The position numbers and the translations under genes are program-made. Below, in pieces: positions 9,237 to 17,808 of a stretch of DNA of 43,756 nt (the stretch's first letter is position 1; the number at the start of each line of letters is the position of its first letter). The notes under the pieces are model-generated. The model saw nothing but the letters and a program-made list of their open reading frames with translations. It made no database searches and was not told the origin of the DNA. This stretch comes from CAYRGQ01 sp964423925 (lineage in GTDB: Bacteria; Bacteroidota; Bacteroidia; Sphingobacteriales; Sphingobacteriaceae), in contig CAYRGQ010000028.1 of assembly GCA_964423925.1 (NCBI GenBank), positions 1-43,756 of the forward strand, written 5' to 3'.

Positions 9237-10463
9237 ATGTACATATTTAGGGCGCTCACACATCGGAATTATCGCTTGCATTATATCGGGCAAGGCATTT
9301 CGCTGTTGGGTACTTGGATGCAGCGGATTGCCGTGAGCTGGCTCATCTACCGACTGACTGATTCCGCGTTGATGTTGGGCATCGTCGCGTTTGTCTCCTT
9401 GGTCCCTTCGCTTATCTTGTCGCCTTTTATCGGCAGTTTCGTTGACCGGTATCCGAAATACCGTCTGATGATCACCACACAGGCAGGCATGATGCTGCAG
9501 TCGGGTATCTTGGCCCTGCTGGTGGGAACGGGAAACTACACGGTAAGCTTGGTCATCGCGCTTAGTTTTGTACAAGGGGCCATCAACGCCTTTGACGTTA
9601 CTGTTCGCCAATCGATAATGGCACAACTGGTCGACAACAAGGCGGACCTGCCGAATGCGATTGCCCTCAATTCCACCGCGTTCAATATGGCGCGTATGGT
9701 TGGTCCCGCAATCGGCGGCGTATTGCTGGCCAATTATGGGGAGGCGGCATGCTTCACCGTGAATTTCCTAAGCTATTTCGTCGTGTTGGGCACGCTGCTG
9801 TCCATGCGATTGCAGGAGCCTCCCGTCCCCCAAAAGCGGATCAGCAATTGGCAAGGGCTTGTCGACGGATTCCAATACCTGCGCAGATCCAACCATCTAT
9901 CATCGCTGATTATCTTGCTGTCGCTCTCCAGCCTGTTTATCATTCCGTATACCACCTTGTTGCCCGTGGTAGCCAAAGAGATGTTCCATGGCGATGCCAC
10001 CACCTTTAGCTGGTTTGAGAGTGCCGTTGGCCTCGGCGCATTCGCTGGTGCCATTTACATGGCCCGTCTCCATCCGCATGCCAACCTCCGTTTTCGCGTT
10101 ATTGCCGCGGCCTTGGTGTTTGGAGCAGGGATTGCCGCGCTATCGCTGACGACGAAATTGCCCTTGGCGTTGTTATGCACCCTCTTGGCAGCGGCGGGCA
10201 TGATGATTCAGAACTCAAGCATCAACACCTATATCCAGACACACAGCATGCCCGCATACCGGGCGCGCGCCATCAGTTACTATATCATGGCCTTCCAAGG
10301 TGTGTTCCCGCTCGGCAGCCTGCTTGTCGGCTTCACCGCACACACGTGGGGCATCCAAACCACGCTGTTGGCGCAAGGTATCGCCGGCTTTCTAATCGGT
10401 TTGTCCTTCCTTGCCTATGTGCGGCGCACCATTACAAAGCGTTACATCCCCACACCGACGTAG
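9237..10463 (+). CDS. MFS transporter, EntS-like (MFS_3) exporter
   Basis: An inner-membrane major facilitator of 408 residues from the chosen ATG, with about a dozen hydrophobic segments. The start MYIFRALTHRNYRLHYIGQG is typical of the MFS_3/enterobactin-exporter-like group, as is the loop between segments 2 and 3 (GSFVDRYPKYRLM). The segment VRQSIMAQLVDNKADLPNAI is also characteristic of this group. The export substrate is not predictable; relatives move siderophores or drugs. The upstream candidate start at 9117 would add 40 residues lacking family character and would precede the promoter box. No partner gene is adjacent. Confidence 0.88.
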   Translation: MYIFRALTHRNYRLHYIGQGISLLGTWMQRIAVSWLIYRLTDSALMLGIVAFVSLVPSLILSPFIGSFVDRYPKYRLMITTQAGMMLQSGILALLVGTGNYTVSLVIALSFVQGAINAFDVTVRQSIMAQLVDNKADLPNAIALNSTAFNMARMVGPAIGGVLLANYGEAACFTVNFLSYFVVLGTLLSMRLQEPPVPQKRISNWQGLVDGFQYLRRSNHLSSLIILLSLSSLFIIPYTTLLPVVAKEMFHGDATTFSWFESAVGLGAFAGAIYMARLHPHANLRFRVIAAALVFGAGIAALSLTTKLPLALLCTLLAAAGMMIQNSSINTYIQTHSMPAYRARAISYYIMAFQGVFPLGSLLVGFTAHTWGIQTTLLAQGIAGFLIGLSFLAYVRRTITKRYIPTPT

Positions 10464-10678
10464 ACAGTTTCAACACCGTCGTCATAGACACTCACGTCAG
10501 GTTCCGGCGGTTAAGTATTGAAAAAATGCCTGCATGAGGAGGGTGTTACCCATCCCTCGTTCCAATCACAACCCATGAAGTCTTTGCGTACGTCTGGCAA
10601 CTGCCGACAGGCTACGCGACCGAAAAAACGCCTCCGCGTCGTAGGGATTTTCGGACATTTTCCCTAATTTGGCCACGC

Positions 10679-11365
10679 ATGATGAAACTATTGCTGCTGT
10701 GGCTCTGTTGGCCACAGACGATTTCCCCAGACAGCATTTCGGCGGATTTGGATCGCTTTCGGAATAACAAGGAAATTCCTGAATCCATTGCTCCCCAAGT
10801 ATTGAAAGCACTTTCGTTTTTTCCGGAACTGCTCGAGACCGACATACGCTTTCGTTTCAAGGAAGATCTTCGCGGGCCCGTCATGGCTGCGCGCCCTGTC
10901 GTGGGTACCATGCTGCGCCATCGCAGCCGCCGCGCGTATCAAGTACTCATCAACCCCATGTTCAAATTGCGCCATCTGGAAACGCCCATGGACCATATCC
11001 CCGACAGTGTAATGATCGGGTGGGTTGGTCACGAACTAGGGCATATCATGGACTACCAGACCAAAAGCAGCGTGGGGCTGGCGGCGTTCGGGCTGCAATA
11101 CTGGATTTCTGACAGTTTTGTAAAAAAAGCGGAACGAGTCGCGGACACCTATGCCACCCGGCAAGGGTTAGGACAATATATAGTAGCCCACAAATATTTT
11201 GTGCTGGGACACGCCGATTTGCCACGCCATTATAAGGCACGTATCGCCAGACTGTATCTCTCTCCCGATGATATCGTGGAGTTAATCGTCAGGCTCGAAG
11301 CCGAAGAGTCAGGCGAACAGGAAGATATATTGCAAGAAGTCGAAGAGGCCGAAACAGACGTCTGA
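10679..11365 (+). CDS. Putative zinc metallopeptidase-like protein (HExxH)
   Basis: The protein has 228 residues. It shows the zinc-binding HELGH at 118-122 (H118, E119, H122) and a downstream AERVADTYA (151-159), whose E152 is placed like the third ligand of gluzincins. This resembles M48-type or minimal-gluzincin peptidases, but the remainder is not a family I can name. The N-terminus (MMKLLLLWLCW) is a short hydrophobic stretch that could be a signal peptide or weak anchor, so location is uncertain. The C-terminus is acidic (LEAEESGEQEDILQEVEEAE). Start choice between the tandem ATGs at 10679 and 10682 is arbitrary. The substrate is unknown. Confidence 0.7.
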   Translation: MMKLLLLWLCWPQTISPDSISADLDRFRNNKEIPESIAPQVLKALSFFPELLETDIRFRFKEDLRGPVMAARPVVGTMLRHRSRRAYQVLINPMFKLRHLETPMDHIPDSVMIGWVGHELGHIMDYQTKSSVGLAAFGLQYWISDSFVKKAERVADTYATRQGLGQYIVAHKYFVLGHADLPRHYKARIARLYLSPDDIVELIVRLEAEESGEQEDILQEVEEAETDV

Positions 11366-11423
11366 AAACCTCGTTTTTGAATAAATTCGCTTATTACACT
11401 TGCAAATATCAGCTTCATTCAAT

Positions 11424-11441
11424 TACTTTGCATTACAAAGT
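11424..11441 (+). promoter_or_regulatory. Palindrome overlapping the promoter of the membrane-regulator-CreD module (site 1)
   Basis: ACTTTG (11425-11430), a 5-nt spacer CATTA and CAAAGT (11436-11441) form a perfect 6-5-6 dyad. Its left arm with the preceding T makes TACTTTG, a near match to the -7 box, and a TTG lies 21 nt upstream (11400-11402). The ATG follows 10 nt later. The same element recurs before creD, so it is probably the operator of the winged-helix regulator encoded between them. Confidence 0.6.
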
Positions 11442-11451
11442 GCTTTTCGTT

Positions 11452-12084
11452 ATGGACCATAAGCAATTACGTACCGAACTCCAATCCATCCGTTCGCTGA
11501 TGGAACGCTCCGCGAAATTCATCTCCTTGAGCGGACTGTCGGGTATTCTCGCAGGCGTTTACGCATTGGCCGGGGCGGGCGCAGCCTATGGCTTAACGTA
11601 CGGCACGCACCAAATATTTCCCTATCGTGATGAGATATTGGCCGACACCACGCTAACTTGGCAACTCGGATTGATCGGGCTGGCGGTGTTAGTGGCTGCC
11701 CTCGGCACGGCGCTACTGCTTTCGCGCCGCAAGGCTCGTGCCCAGGGCCAGCAGGTCTGGAATCCAGCCAGCAAAAGCTTGTTGCGTGCGGTGGCATATC
11801 CACTCGTGGCAGGGGGACTGTTAGTCTTGGTTTTCATCGCGCGGGGTTGGTTTGCATTCGTGGCGCCGGCATGTCTGGTTTTCTACGGTCTGGCTTTGGT
11901 GGCAGGCAGCCGGTACACCTATCGGATGGTGGAATGGCTGGGTATCCTGCAGTTGGTGCTGGGCTTACTGGCGGCAGCCTTTCCAGGATACGGGCTTTTG
12001 TTTTGGTGTATCGGCTTTGGCATATTGCATATCATATACGGTGCAATCATGCACGTCAAATACGATAGGAGGAGGGAAGCTTGA
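11452..12084 (+). CDS. Small integral membrane protein of the CreD module
   Basis: The protein has 210 residues, starting MDHKQLRTELQSIRSLMERS, an amphipathic cytosolic helix, followed by about six membrane segments (from FISLSGLSGILAGVYALAGA to a final segment before the basic tail KYDRRREA). I recognise it as the uncharacterised membrane protein often found in front of a winged-helix regulator in Bacteroidota. The function is unknown. The ATG at 11452 is preferred over 11377 because the palindromic promoter at 11424-11441 lies between them. Its stop codon overlaps the regulator start by one base, which indicates translational coupling. Confidence 0.8.
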   Translation: MDHKQLRTELQSIRSLMERSAKFISLSGLSGILAGVYALAGAGAAYGLTYGTHQIFPYRDEILADTTLTWQLGLIGLAVLVAALGTALLLSRRKARAQGQQVWNPASKSLLRAVAYPLVAGGLLVLVFIARGWFAFVAPACLVFYGLALVAGSRYTYRMVEWLGILQLVLGLLAAAFPGYGLLFWCIGFGILHIIYGAIMHVKYDRRREA

Positions 12085-12377
12085 TGCTGGAGCATTTCGA
12101 TAAAGCATTCGAAAACCGCGTTCGCTTGCAGGTGATGGCAGTGCTAATGGCCAACGACATCTACGACTTCAATTCGCTAAAGGAATTGCTAGGCGTGACG
12201 GACGGCAATTTGGCTTCCCATCTCAAGGCGTTGGAGAAAGTGGGGTACATCGATGTTCATAAATCCTTCGTCGGGCGAAAAACCAATACCAGTTATACGG
12301 CGTCTTCAAGTGGAAAAATAGCTTTTGAACGGCATTTGAAGACATTGGAAGATTTAATTAGCCAGCAACGCAGCTAA
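12084..12377 (+). CDS. Winged-helix transcriptional regulator (HTH_34-like)
   Basis: A 97-residue single-domain DNA-binding protein. The helix-turn-helix is at about 31-50 (SLKELLGVTDGNLASHLKAL) and the wing at about 58-75, with basic residues in SFVGRKTNTSY. There is no ligand-binding or phosphoacceptor domain. This matches the compact winged-helix family (HTH_34, MarR/ArsR-like) common in Bacteroidota. The ATG at 12084 overlaps the previous TGA (TGATG) and has a good purine-rich site (AGGAGGAGGGAAG, 12067-12079), unusually strong for this genome. The inference is that it represses its own operon and creD through the twin palindromes. Confidence 0.88.
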   Translation: MLEHFDKAFENRVRLQVMAVLMANDIYDFNSLKELLGVTDGNLASHLKALEKVGYIDVHKSFVGRKTNTSYTASSSGKIAFERHLKTLEDLISQQRS

Positions 12378-12392
12378 ATTTTTTTGTTTATT

Positions 12393-12411
12393 TACTTTGA
12401 AATACAAAGTA
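12393..12411 (+). promoter_or_regulatory. Palindrome overlapping the creD promoter (site 2)
   Basis: TACTTTG (12393-12399), spacer AAATA and CAAAGTA (12405-12411) form a perfect 7-5-7 dyad. It is nearly the same as site 1 at 11424-11441, with the same spacer length. It sits 17 nt before the creD ATG, and its left arm doubles as a -7-like box. It is a probable operator for the regulator whose gene ends 15 nt upstream. Confidence 0.62.
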
Positions 12412-12428
12412 CTTTTAATTTTAAAACA

Positions 12429-13892
12429 ATGGATCGGAACAACCCACCACTATTTGACCGCATCGTGCGGTCGGCCATCACCAAGCTGGCCCTTATGTTT
12501 TTTATCGTTTTGTTGTTACTAATACCGCTTTCGTGGGTCGACGATCTAATACACGAGCGCAAACAGCGCCATGATGGGGTAGGGGACGAGATCGCCATAA
12601 AATGGGGCGGGCAACAGGTCGTAAACGGCCCAGTCATGGTGATTCCTGTCGAAGAACATCAACATCGCGTCGTAGTAGCCGAGGATGGTAAGCAGGAGTT
12701 AGAGGTCGACGTCCGCAAAGAATGGATTATGGCGCTACCCGCGGAGGTTCAAGTCTCGGGCAGCGTATTGCCCGAAGCGTTGCAACGCGGTATCTACGAG
12801 GCCGTGGTGTATCAGGTGGACTTAAAAATTACGGGGCGTTTCAACGGACTGGACACGACTAAATTGGCGCTCGAGAACAGCACGATCAGATGGCGCGACG
12901 CCAAGCTGGTTTTTGGCGTAAGCGACCTGAAGGGGCTTTCTGCGTCGCCTGAGCTCACCTGGAAAGACCATCAAGCGGATTTAGCGACTGGCGAGCATGC
13001 GCTTGATCTTTTCGAGCAGAACCTCGTGGCGGATGTCGTGCTCGCGGGCCCGGAAGATGCGGCAAATAGTTTCGAGATAACTGTTCAACTTCGGGGGTCA
13101 AAATCCCTCAATTTCCTCCCGCTAGCATCCCAAAATAGCATTCATCTGGCAGGGAAATGGGCCGCTCCCAGTTTTGACGGAGCTTTTCTACCCACTGAGC
13201 GGACCGTGTCGGAATCCGATTTCGATGCCCGCTGGGAAATACCTGCCTTTAGTAGAAAGCAACCCCAACAATGGCGTGGCGAACCGACTCGACTCTATAC
13301 GTTTAGTGGTGATCCCCTTAGCAGCGGCGACGCTGCTGTAGCCCGCGCCAATAGCGCGCCGCAGACTGCACCCCAGCAACCCGGCCGCACGCTCTCTAAC
13401 GACTGGGATATGGTCAAGGTCAATTTCCTGCCCGAAGTCAGCCATTACCAAAAAACGACACGTGTGACCAAGTACGGCTTCCTCGTTGTACTCTTGACCT
13501 TTGCATCCCTGTTTTTTACCGAAATCATAAAAAAACGTCGCATCCATATCGTACAATATGTACTGATCGGCGCAGCCATGGTCTTGTTCTACGCCCTTCT
13601 ATTGGCGATGAGCGAGCATATCGGCTTTGACTGGGCGTACGCTATTGCGGCGTTAGCCACTATCGTATTGATTGCTTCATTCGTGAAGGCGGTTACCAAG
13701 CAACTCGGAACCGCCGCGGCATCGGGCGGCATACTTAGCCTGTGCTACGCGTTCATTTACATCTTATTGTTGTTGAAGGATTTTTCGTTGTTGGTGGGCA
13801 CGATAGGAATCTTCGTCATGCTAGCCGCCCTCATGTATTTCGCCGCACGCATCCATTGGGGGCAGTGGGAAGACACGGAATCCACTGAATAG
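12429..13892 (+). CDS. creD: CreD-family inner membrane protein
   Basis: CreD-like envelope protein of 487 residues. One N-terminal membrane segment (LALMFFIVLLLLIPLSWV) is followed by a long periplasmic domain of about 300 residues, starting with the family's IAIKWGGQQVVNGPVMVIPV region. A cluster of about five C-terminal membrane segments comes last. In E. coli CreD is under CreBC control and affects envelope integrity and colicin tolerance. Here no two-component system is present and the neighbour is a winged-helix regulator instead. The ATG at 12429 is chosen because the palindromic promoter lies just upstream; the first possible start at 12384 would precede it. Biochemical function remains unknown even for the family. 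Confidence 0.92.
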   Translation: MDRNNPPLFDRIVRSAITKLALMFFIVLLLLIPLSWVDDLIHERKQRHDGVGDEIAIKWGGQQVVNGPVMVIPVEEHQHRVVVAEDGKQELEVDVRKEWIMALPAEVQVSGSVLPEALQRGIYEAVVYQVDLKITGRFNGLDTTKLALENSTIRWRDAKLVFGVSDLKGLSASPELTWKDHQADLATGEHALDLFEQNLVADVVLAGPEDAANSFEITVQLRGSKSLNFLPLASQNSIHLAGKWAAPSFDGAFLPTERTVSESDFDARWEIPAFSRKQPQQWRGEPTRLYTFSGDPLSSGDAAVARANSAPQTAPQQPGRTLSNDWDMVKVNFLPEVSHYQKTTRVTKYGFLVVLLTFASLFFTEIIKKRRIHIVQYVLIGAAMVLFYALLLAMSEHIGFDWAYAIAALATIVLIASFVKAVTKQLGTAAASGGILSLCYAFIYILLLLKDFSLLVGTIGIFVMLAALMYFAARIHWGQWEDTESTE

Positions 13893-13898
13893 ACATCA

Positions 13899-13938
13899 TA
13901 AAAAAAGTGCGCTGATCGTCGGATCAGCGCACTTTTTT
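13899..13938. terminator. Bidirectional terminator between creD and the minus-strand barrel gene
   Basis: A perfect 11-bp stem GTGCGCTGATC / GATCAGCGCAC (13907-13917 and 13922-13932) with loop GTCG is flanked by an A run (13899-13906) and T6 (13933-13938). This works in both directions for the converging genes. Confidence 0.93.
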
Positions 13939-13977
13939 CGTTTTCGCCCGCTAAGGGCGCGAAGCGAAGACGGTTCG

Positions 13978-14442
13978 CTAAAACGTAAACTTGAATGCAA
14001 AACCGAATCGGCCCGGTTCGAAATACGAGCCGTCATTCAATATCCACATCGGACGCCAATCTAGACTCGTTGCCAAGGGAGCACCGGGTATCTTGAATTC
14101 CAATCCCGCAGCCGGGCGGATAAGAAAATAAGAATCGCTGCGACGGATCACTGCCTGCGGGCCGATGCCCACGAACCATGATAAACCATTGGCGCCGCTA
14201 ATTTGGTCGTTATACGAATATTCTGCACCGATTAGTGTCCGGTTATCGGCAAAAAGCACCATGAATTGGCCAGCGTTCTGGGGGGAGAAGAAGTGTTTGA
14301 TGTGCGGGCCGGCGAAGGTGCGACCGTCACCGAAGTCAACAAATACACCTGCACCGGTCCGGTAAGACTGTGCGGCTACGTTGCCGGTGAACCCCAAAAA
14401 GCAGAGGCAAAAAAATGCACAAAATAATACAGACTTTTTCAT
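13978..14442 (-). CDS. Small outer-membrane beta-barrel-like protein
   Basis: The protein has 154 residues with a clear signal peptide (MKKSVLFCAFFCLCFLGFTG), cleaved probably after NVAA near residue 24. The mature part alternates polar and hydrophobic residues and ends in FGFAFKFTF with a terminal Phe, the usual ending of outer-membrane barrels. About 130 mature residues would suit an eight-stranded barrel. The role is unknown; neighbours (creD, guaB) are in other transcription units. Upstream on the minus strand is a TATTTTTTTTG stretch that may be its -7 region. Confidence 0.72.
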   Translation of the reverse strand: MKKSVLFCAFFCLCFLGFTGNVAAQSYRTGAGVFVDFGDGRTFAGPHIKHFFSPQNAGQFMVLFADNRTLIGAEYSYNDQISGANGLSWFVGIGPQAVIRRSDSYFLIRPAAGLEFKIPGAPLATSLDWRPMWILNDGSYFEPGRFGFAFKFTF

Positions 14443-14683
14443 ATTAGCTTGTTTTTAGATGGTGAAACATAAATTTGATTGCGATACTCGTGCAAAAAAA
14501 ATACCAACATTGCCTAGTAGACCGGTTTCTGGCTGCGTTCGGCAATCTAAATATCTACCAATCAAACACTAAACAAGAACATTTTGTTGGATTTAAATGC
14601 TTTTGGATTATGCTGGCTCCGTTTTCGCACCGAAACCCATTCCCTTATAACTACCAAAAACTGTAAACACATCATTTTTGCAG

Positions 14684-14714
14684 TTGGAAATCCCATGCAT
14701 AATTCGTAGTTTTG
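14684..14714 (+). promoter_or_regulatory. Bacteroidota-type promoter of guaB
   Basis: TTGG (14684-14687) and TAGTTTTG (14707-14714) match the -33/-7 pattern, with 20 nt between TTG and TA. The guaB ATG follows at 14741. The placement shows that the longer reading frame from 14678 starts before transcription begins. Confidence 0.72.
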
Positions 14715-14740
14715 CCCTGCAAATAAAATCCTTATTTGCC

Positions 14741-16216
14741 ATGGAATTAGATCCCCAAAAATTTGTTGCTGAAGGCCTGACATACGACGACGTATTGCTC
14801 ATTCCTGATTATTCTGACGTACTCCCACGCGACGTAGATACCACGACCTATCTTACCAAGAAAATCAAGCTTAATATTCCGTTAGTATCTGCCGCCATGG
14901 ACACCGTCACGGGTGCAGACTTAGCGATAGCCATCGCGCAGGCTGGGGGGTTAGGCATGTTGCATAAGAATATGACAATCGAGGAACAAGCTGCTGAGGT
15001 GCGCAAGGTGAAGCGGTCGGAGAGTGGTATGATTCAAGACCCCGTTACGCTGTCGCAGGAATCGGTGGTAGGGGACGCCTTTAAAATCATGAAGGAACAC
15101 CGAATTGGCGGAATTCCCATCATAGACAACGCGCACCGCCTCGTGGGGATTGTCACCAACCGGGACCTGCGCTTCCAAAAGGATATGAGCAAGCCGATTG
15201 CGGACGTCATGACCAAGGACGAATTGGTGACGGCACCTGTAGGTACCGACCTATTACGGGCGGAAATGATCTTGCAGGACCACAAAATCGAAAAGCTTCC
15301 CGTCGTCAACGAGCAAGGGGTACTGGTGGGACTAATCACCTTTAAAGACATCCAAAAATACAAGCATTATCCGAATGCAGCCAAGGACGAACACGGCCGA
15401 TTGCTGGTAGGCGCGGCCGTCGGCGTCACCGCAGACACAATGGATCGGGTGGCAGCTTTGGTAAAGGCCGGCGTGGATGTCGTGACCATCGATACGGCAC
15501 ACGGACACTCCAAAGGTGTACTCGACAAACTGAAGGAAGTTAAGGCCGCGTTCCCGAACCTCGAGGTAATTGTCGGCAACGTGGCTACGGCCGCCGCAGC
15601 GACCATGCTGGCTGACGCCGGCGCCGATGGGGTCAAAGTGGGCATAGGCCCAGGATCTATTTGCACCACGCGCATCATTGCGGGTGTAGGAGTTCCCCAG
15701 CTTTATGCGGTCTACGAGTGCGCCGAGGCCTTGAAAGGCACTGGCGTCCCTGTAATTGCCGATGGCGGCATCAAACAGACCGGCGACATTGCCAAAGCCA
15801 TCGCGGCAGGCGCTAGCACGGTCATGGCCGGCTCACTATTCGCGGGCGTCGAGGAGGCCCCTGGGGAAACGATTATCTACGAAGGCCGTAAATTTAAGTC
15901 GTATCGGGGAATGGGCTCTGTGGAAGCCATGGAAAAAGGATCGAAAGATCGCTATTTTCAGGACGTGGAAGACGACATCAAGAAGTTGGTTCCGGAAGGC
16001 ATTGTAGGAAGGGTAGCCTATAAGGGAACGCTGGCCGAGGTAGTCTACCAATATGTGGGTGGTCTGCGCGCAAGCATGGGCTACTGCGGTGCGCCAAATA
16101 TCGAGGCTTTGCAACGGGCCAAGTTTGTCAAGATTACGGGAGCCGGTTTGCGAGAAAGCCATCCCCACAATATTTCCATTACGAAGGAAGCTCCCAACTA
16201 CCACAGTCGTCCTTAA
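14741..16216 (+). CDS. guaB: IMP dehydrogenase
   Basis: Oxidises IMP to XMP with NAD+, the committed step to GMP. From the ATG at 14741 the protein has 491 residues, the usual bacterial length. The catalytic Cys308 is in GIGPGSICTTRIIAGVGVPQ. Two CBS domains sit at about 97-150 and 157-210, inserted in the barrel as in canonical GuaB. The substrate loop DGGIKQTGDIAKAIAAGAS and the flap region (SYRGMGSVEAM) are intact. It is monocistronic, with its own promoter at 14684-14714 and terminator at 16243-16277. CBS domains usually bind ATP or guanine nucleotides for feedback control. Confidence 0.97.
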   Translation: MELDPQKFVAEGLTYDDVLLIPDYSDVLPRDVDTTTYLTKKIKLNIPLVSAAMDTVTGADLAIAIAQAGGLGMLHKNMTIEEQAAEVRKVKRSESGMIQDPVTLSQESVVGDAFKIMKEHRIGGIPIIDNAHRLVGIVTNRDLRFQKDMSKPIADVMTKDELVTAPVGTDLLRAEMILQDHKIEKLPVVNEQGVLVGLITFKDIQKYKHYPNAAKDEHGRLLVGAAVGVTADTMDRVAALVKAGVDVVTIDTAHGHSKGVLDKLKEVKAAFPNLEVIVGNVATAAAATMLADAGADGVKVGIGPGSICTTRIIAGVGVPQLYAVYECAEALKGTGVPVIADGGIKQTGDIAKAIAAGASTVMAGSLFAGVEEAPGETIIYEGRKFKSYRGMGSVEAMEKGSKDRYFQDVEDDIKKLVPEGIVGRVAYKGTLAEVVYQYVGGLRASMGYCGAPNIEALQRAKFVKITGAGLRESHPHNISITKEAPNYHSRP

Positions 16217-16242
16217 CGACGCGTGTCGCTTCCTAGGCAACG

Positions 16243-16277
16243 CGGGTATCTTGTTTGGCAAGATACCCGTTTTTTTG
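16243..16277 (+). terminator. Intrinsic terminator of guaB
   Basis: A perfect 11-bp stem CGGGTATCTTG / CAAGATACCCG (16243-16253 and 16259-16269) with a 5-nt loop is followed by eight Ts (16270-16277), 26 nt after the stop codon. Confidence 0.93.
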
Positions 16278-16287
16278 ATCGCCCAAC

Positions 16288-17487
16288 TTACAATTGACGT
16301 CCAGGATAAGCTTCCAGTGCTTTCTCCAGGCATAACAATGCTCGTTTTAAATCACGCTGATTCAATACGTAGGCTAATCTAACTTCATTTTTCCCTCCAC
16401 CTTCTGTGCTGTAGAAGCCAGTCGCTGGCGCCATCATGACTGTCTCATTGTTCAACGAAAAATGCTCCAGCACCCATTGGCAGAATTTTTCGGAATCATC
16501 GATAGGTAGCCGTGCCATTACATAAAAGGCGCCACCTGGGGTGGGGCAAAATACCCCCTCAATACGATTCAGCCCTTCGACCAAGGTGTTTCTGCGTGCG
16601 GTGTATTCGGCCTTCACCGCATCGAAATAGGATTGTGGCGTATCAATCGCCGCTTCTGCGCCGATCTGCGCTATGCCCGGAGGGCTCAGCCGCGCCTGGG
16701 CAAACTTCAATGCCGCCTGCCATACATTCTTATTCTTCGTCACCAAACAACCCAGCCGTGCTCCACAGGCGCTGTATCGCTTAGACACGGTATCCAGTAA
16801 GATGGCGTGTTCTTCGAGCCCCTCCAGATGCATGGGCGATACGAACTCGCGGCCGTCATAACAAAATTCGCGATACGCTTCGTCCGAAAGGAGAAACAAA
16901 TCGTGCTTGAGACACAATTCACGCAGCGCTTCCAATTCGGTGCGCGAATACAGGTAGCCGGTGGGGTTATTCGGATTGCAAATAGCGATCGCCTTTGTTT
17001 TTTCCGTGATAAGTTTTTCGAAACTGGCGATATCGGGCAGGGAAAAGCCATCGTCAATACTCGATAAAATAGGCTTCACCACGACGCCAGCCGAACACGC
17101 AAAACCGTTGTAATTCGCATAGAACGGCTCGGGTATGATAATCTCGTCACCTGGGTTGAGGCAGGTTTGCAGGGCAATCGTGATGGCTTCCGAACCGCCG
17201 GTGGTCACTAAGATATCGGAGGCCTCAATGGAGTAGCCTAATGCCTGATAGTATCCGGCTAGTTTGCGCCGGTAGGAGGCGGTCCCTTCGGACGGCGTAT
17301 AAGCCCAAATATGAAATGGGACATTCCTGACGGCGTCAAGCATAACGTCGGGCGTGGGAATGTCCGGCTGCCCAATGTTGAGGTGATACACTTTCTTTCC
17401 GTCCTGCACAGCCCGATCCGCATAAGGCGTTAGTTTCCTTATGGGTGATGCAGGCATTTCCAGTCCTCTATCGGCTATTTTTGGCAT
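16288..17487 (-). CDS. PLP-dependent aminotransferase, class I/II
   Basis: Fold-type I aminotransferase of 399 residues, close to aspartate/aromatic aminotransferases of subgroup I-gamma. Landmarks are NPNNPTG at 171-177, the cofactor aspartate D202 (SDEAY), the Schiff-base K236 (SKRYSACGAR) and phosphate-binding R244. The N-terminal RKLTPYADRAVQDGKKVYHL and NIGQPDIPTP are typical of the family. The exact amino donor cannot be set; aspartate is the commonest assignment. It converges with guaB and has its own -7 box at 17504-17511. Confidence 0.9.
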   Translation of the reverse strand: MPKIADRGLEMPASPIRKLTPYADRAVQDGKKVYHLNIGQPDIPTPDVMLDAVRNVPFHIWAYTPSEGTASYRRKLAGYYQALGYSIEASDILVTTGGSEAITIALQTCLNPGDEIIIPEPFYANYNGFACSAGVVVKPILSSIDDGFSLPDIASFEKLITEKTKAIAICNPNNPTGYLYSRTELEALRELCLKHDLFLLSDEAYREFCYDGREFVSPMHLEGLEEHAILLDTVSKRYSACGARLGCLVTKNKNVWQAALKFAQARLSPPGIAQIGAEAAIDTPQSYFDAVKAEYTARRNTLVEGLNRIEGVFCPTPGGAFYVMARLPIDDSEKFCQWVLEHFSLNNETVMMAPATGFYSTEGGGKNEVRLAYVLNQRDLKRALLCLEKALEAYPGRQL

Positions 17488-17808
17488 AAGTGGTATTTTT
17501 ACGCAAAGCTAATGATTTCTACTAAACTACGAACCGATAGTGCGGCGCATTTTACGCCTAGACCGGCTAACATAACGCCGAGGACACCGCTACGCGCACC
17601 TACCGCACGACCGCCTCAGGCAACACGACACCAAAACACCATAAACACCTGTAGAACAACACTATATAAATCCTGAGACATGACGATTTAGCCTCAATGG
17701 CGCGATCGCTATGACGCGGATTTCCCGTCTTCGACGATCACCCAAATTGCTTCTTTGCCCGATAAATACTAACTTGTGCGCCACCAGATCAAATAGGGGC
17801 GAGTATAT
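17488..17808. other. Divergent intergenic gap between the aminotransferase and gpsA
   Basis: A gap of 321 nt without a credible gene on either strand. The left end holds the minus-strand promoter box of the aminotransferase. Near 17754-17776 a TTTG and a TAACTTG could contribute to a gpsA promoter, but the spacing (12 nt) is wrong. No RNA gene, riboswitch or notable repeat is visible. Confidence 0.6.
17504..17511 (-). promoter_or_regulatory. Promoter -7 box TAGCTTTG of the aminotransferase gene
   Basis: On the minus strand TAGCTTTG lies 16 nt before the ATG. A TTCG-like -33 element is 18 nt further upstream (17530-17533). It is a good match to the TAnnTTTG consensus. Confidence 0.6.

Noticed and set aside
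14443..14740. Small open frames between the outer-membrane gene and guaB (14475-14666 plus, 14562-14802 minus)
   Set aside because: They overlap the guaB promoter region, lack ribosome sites and have no recognisable protein character.
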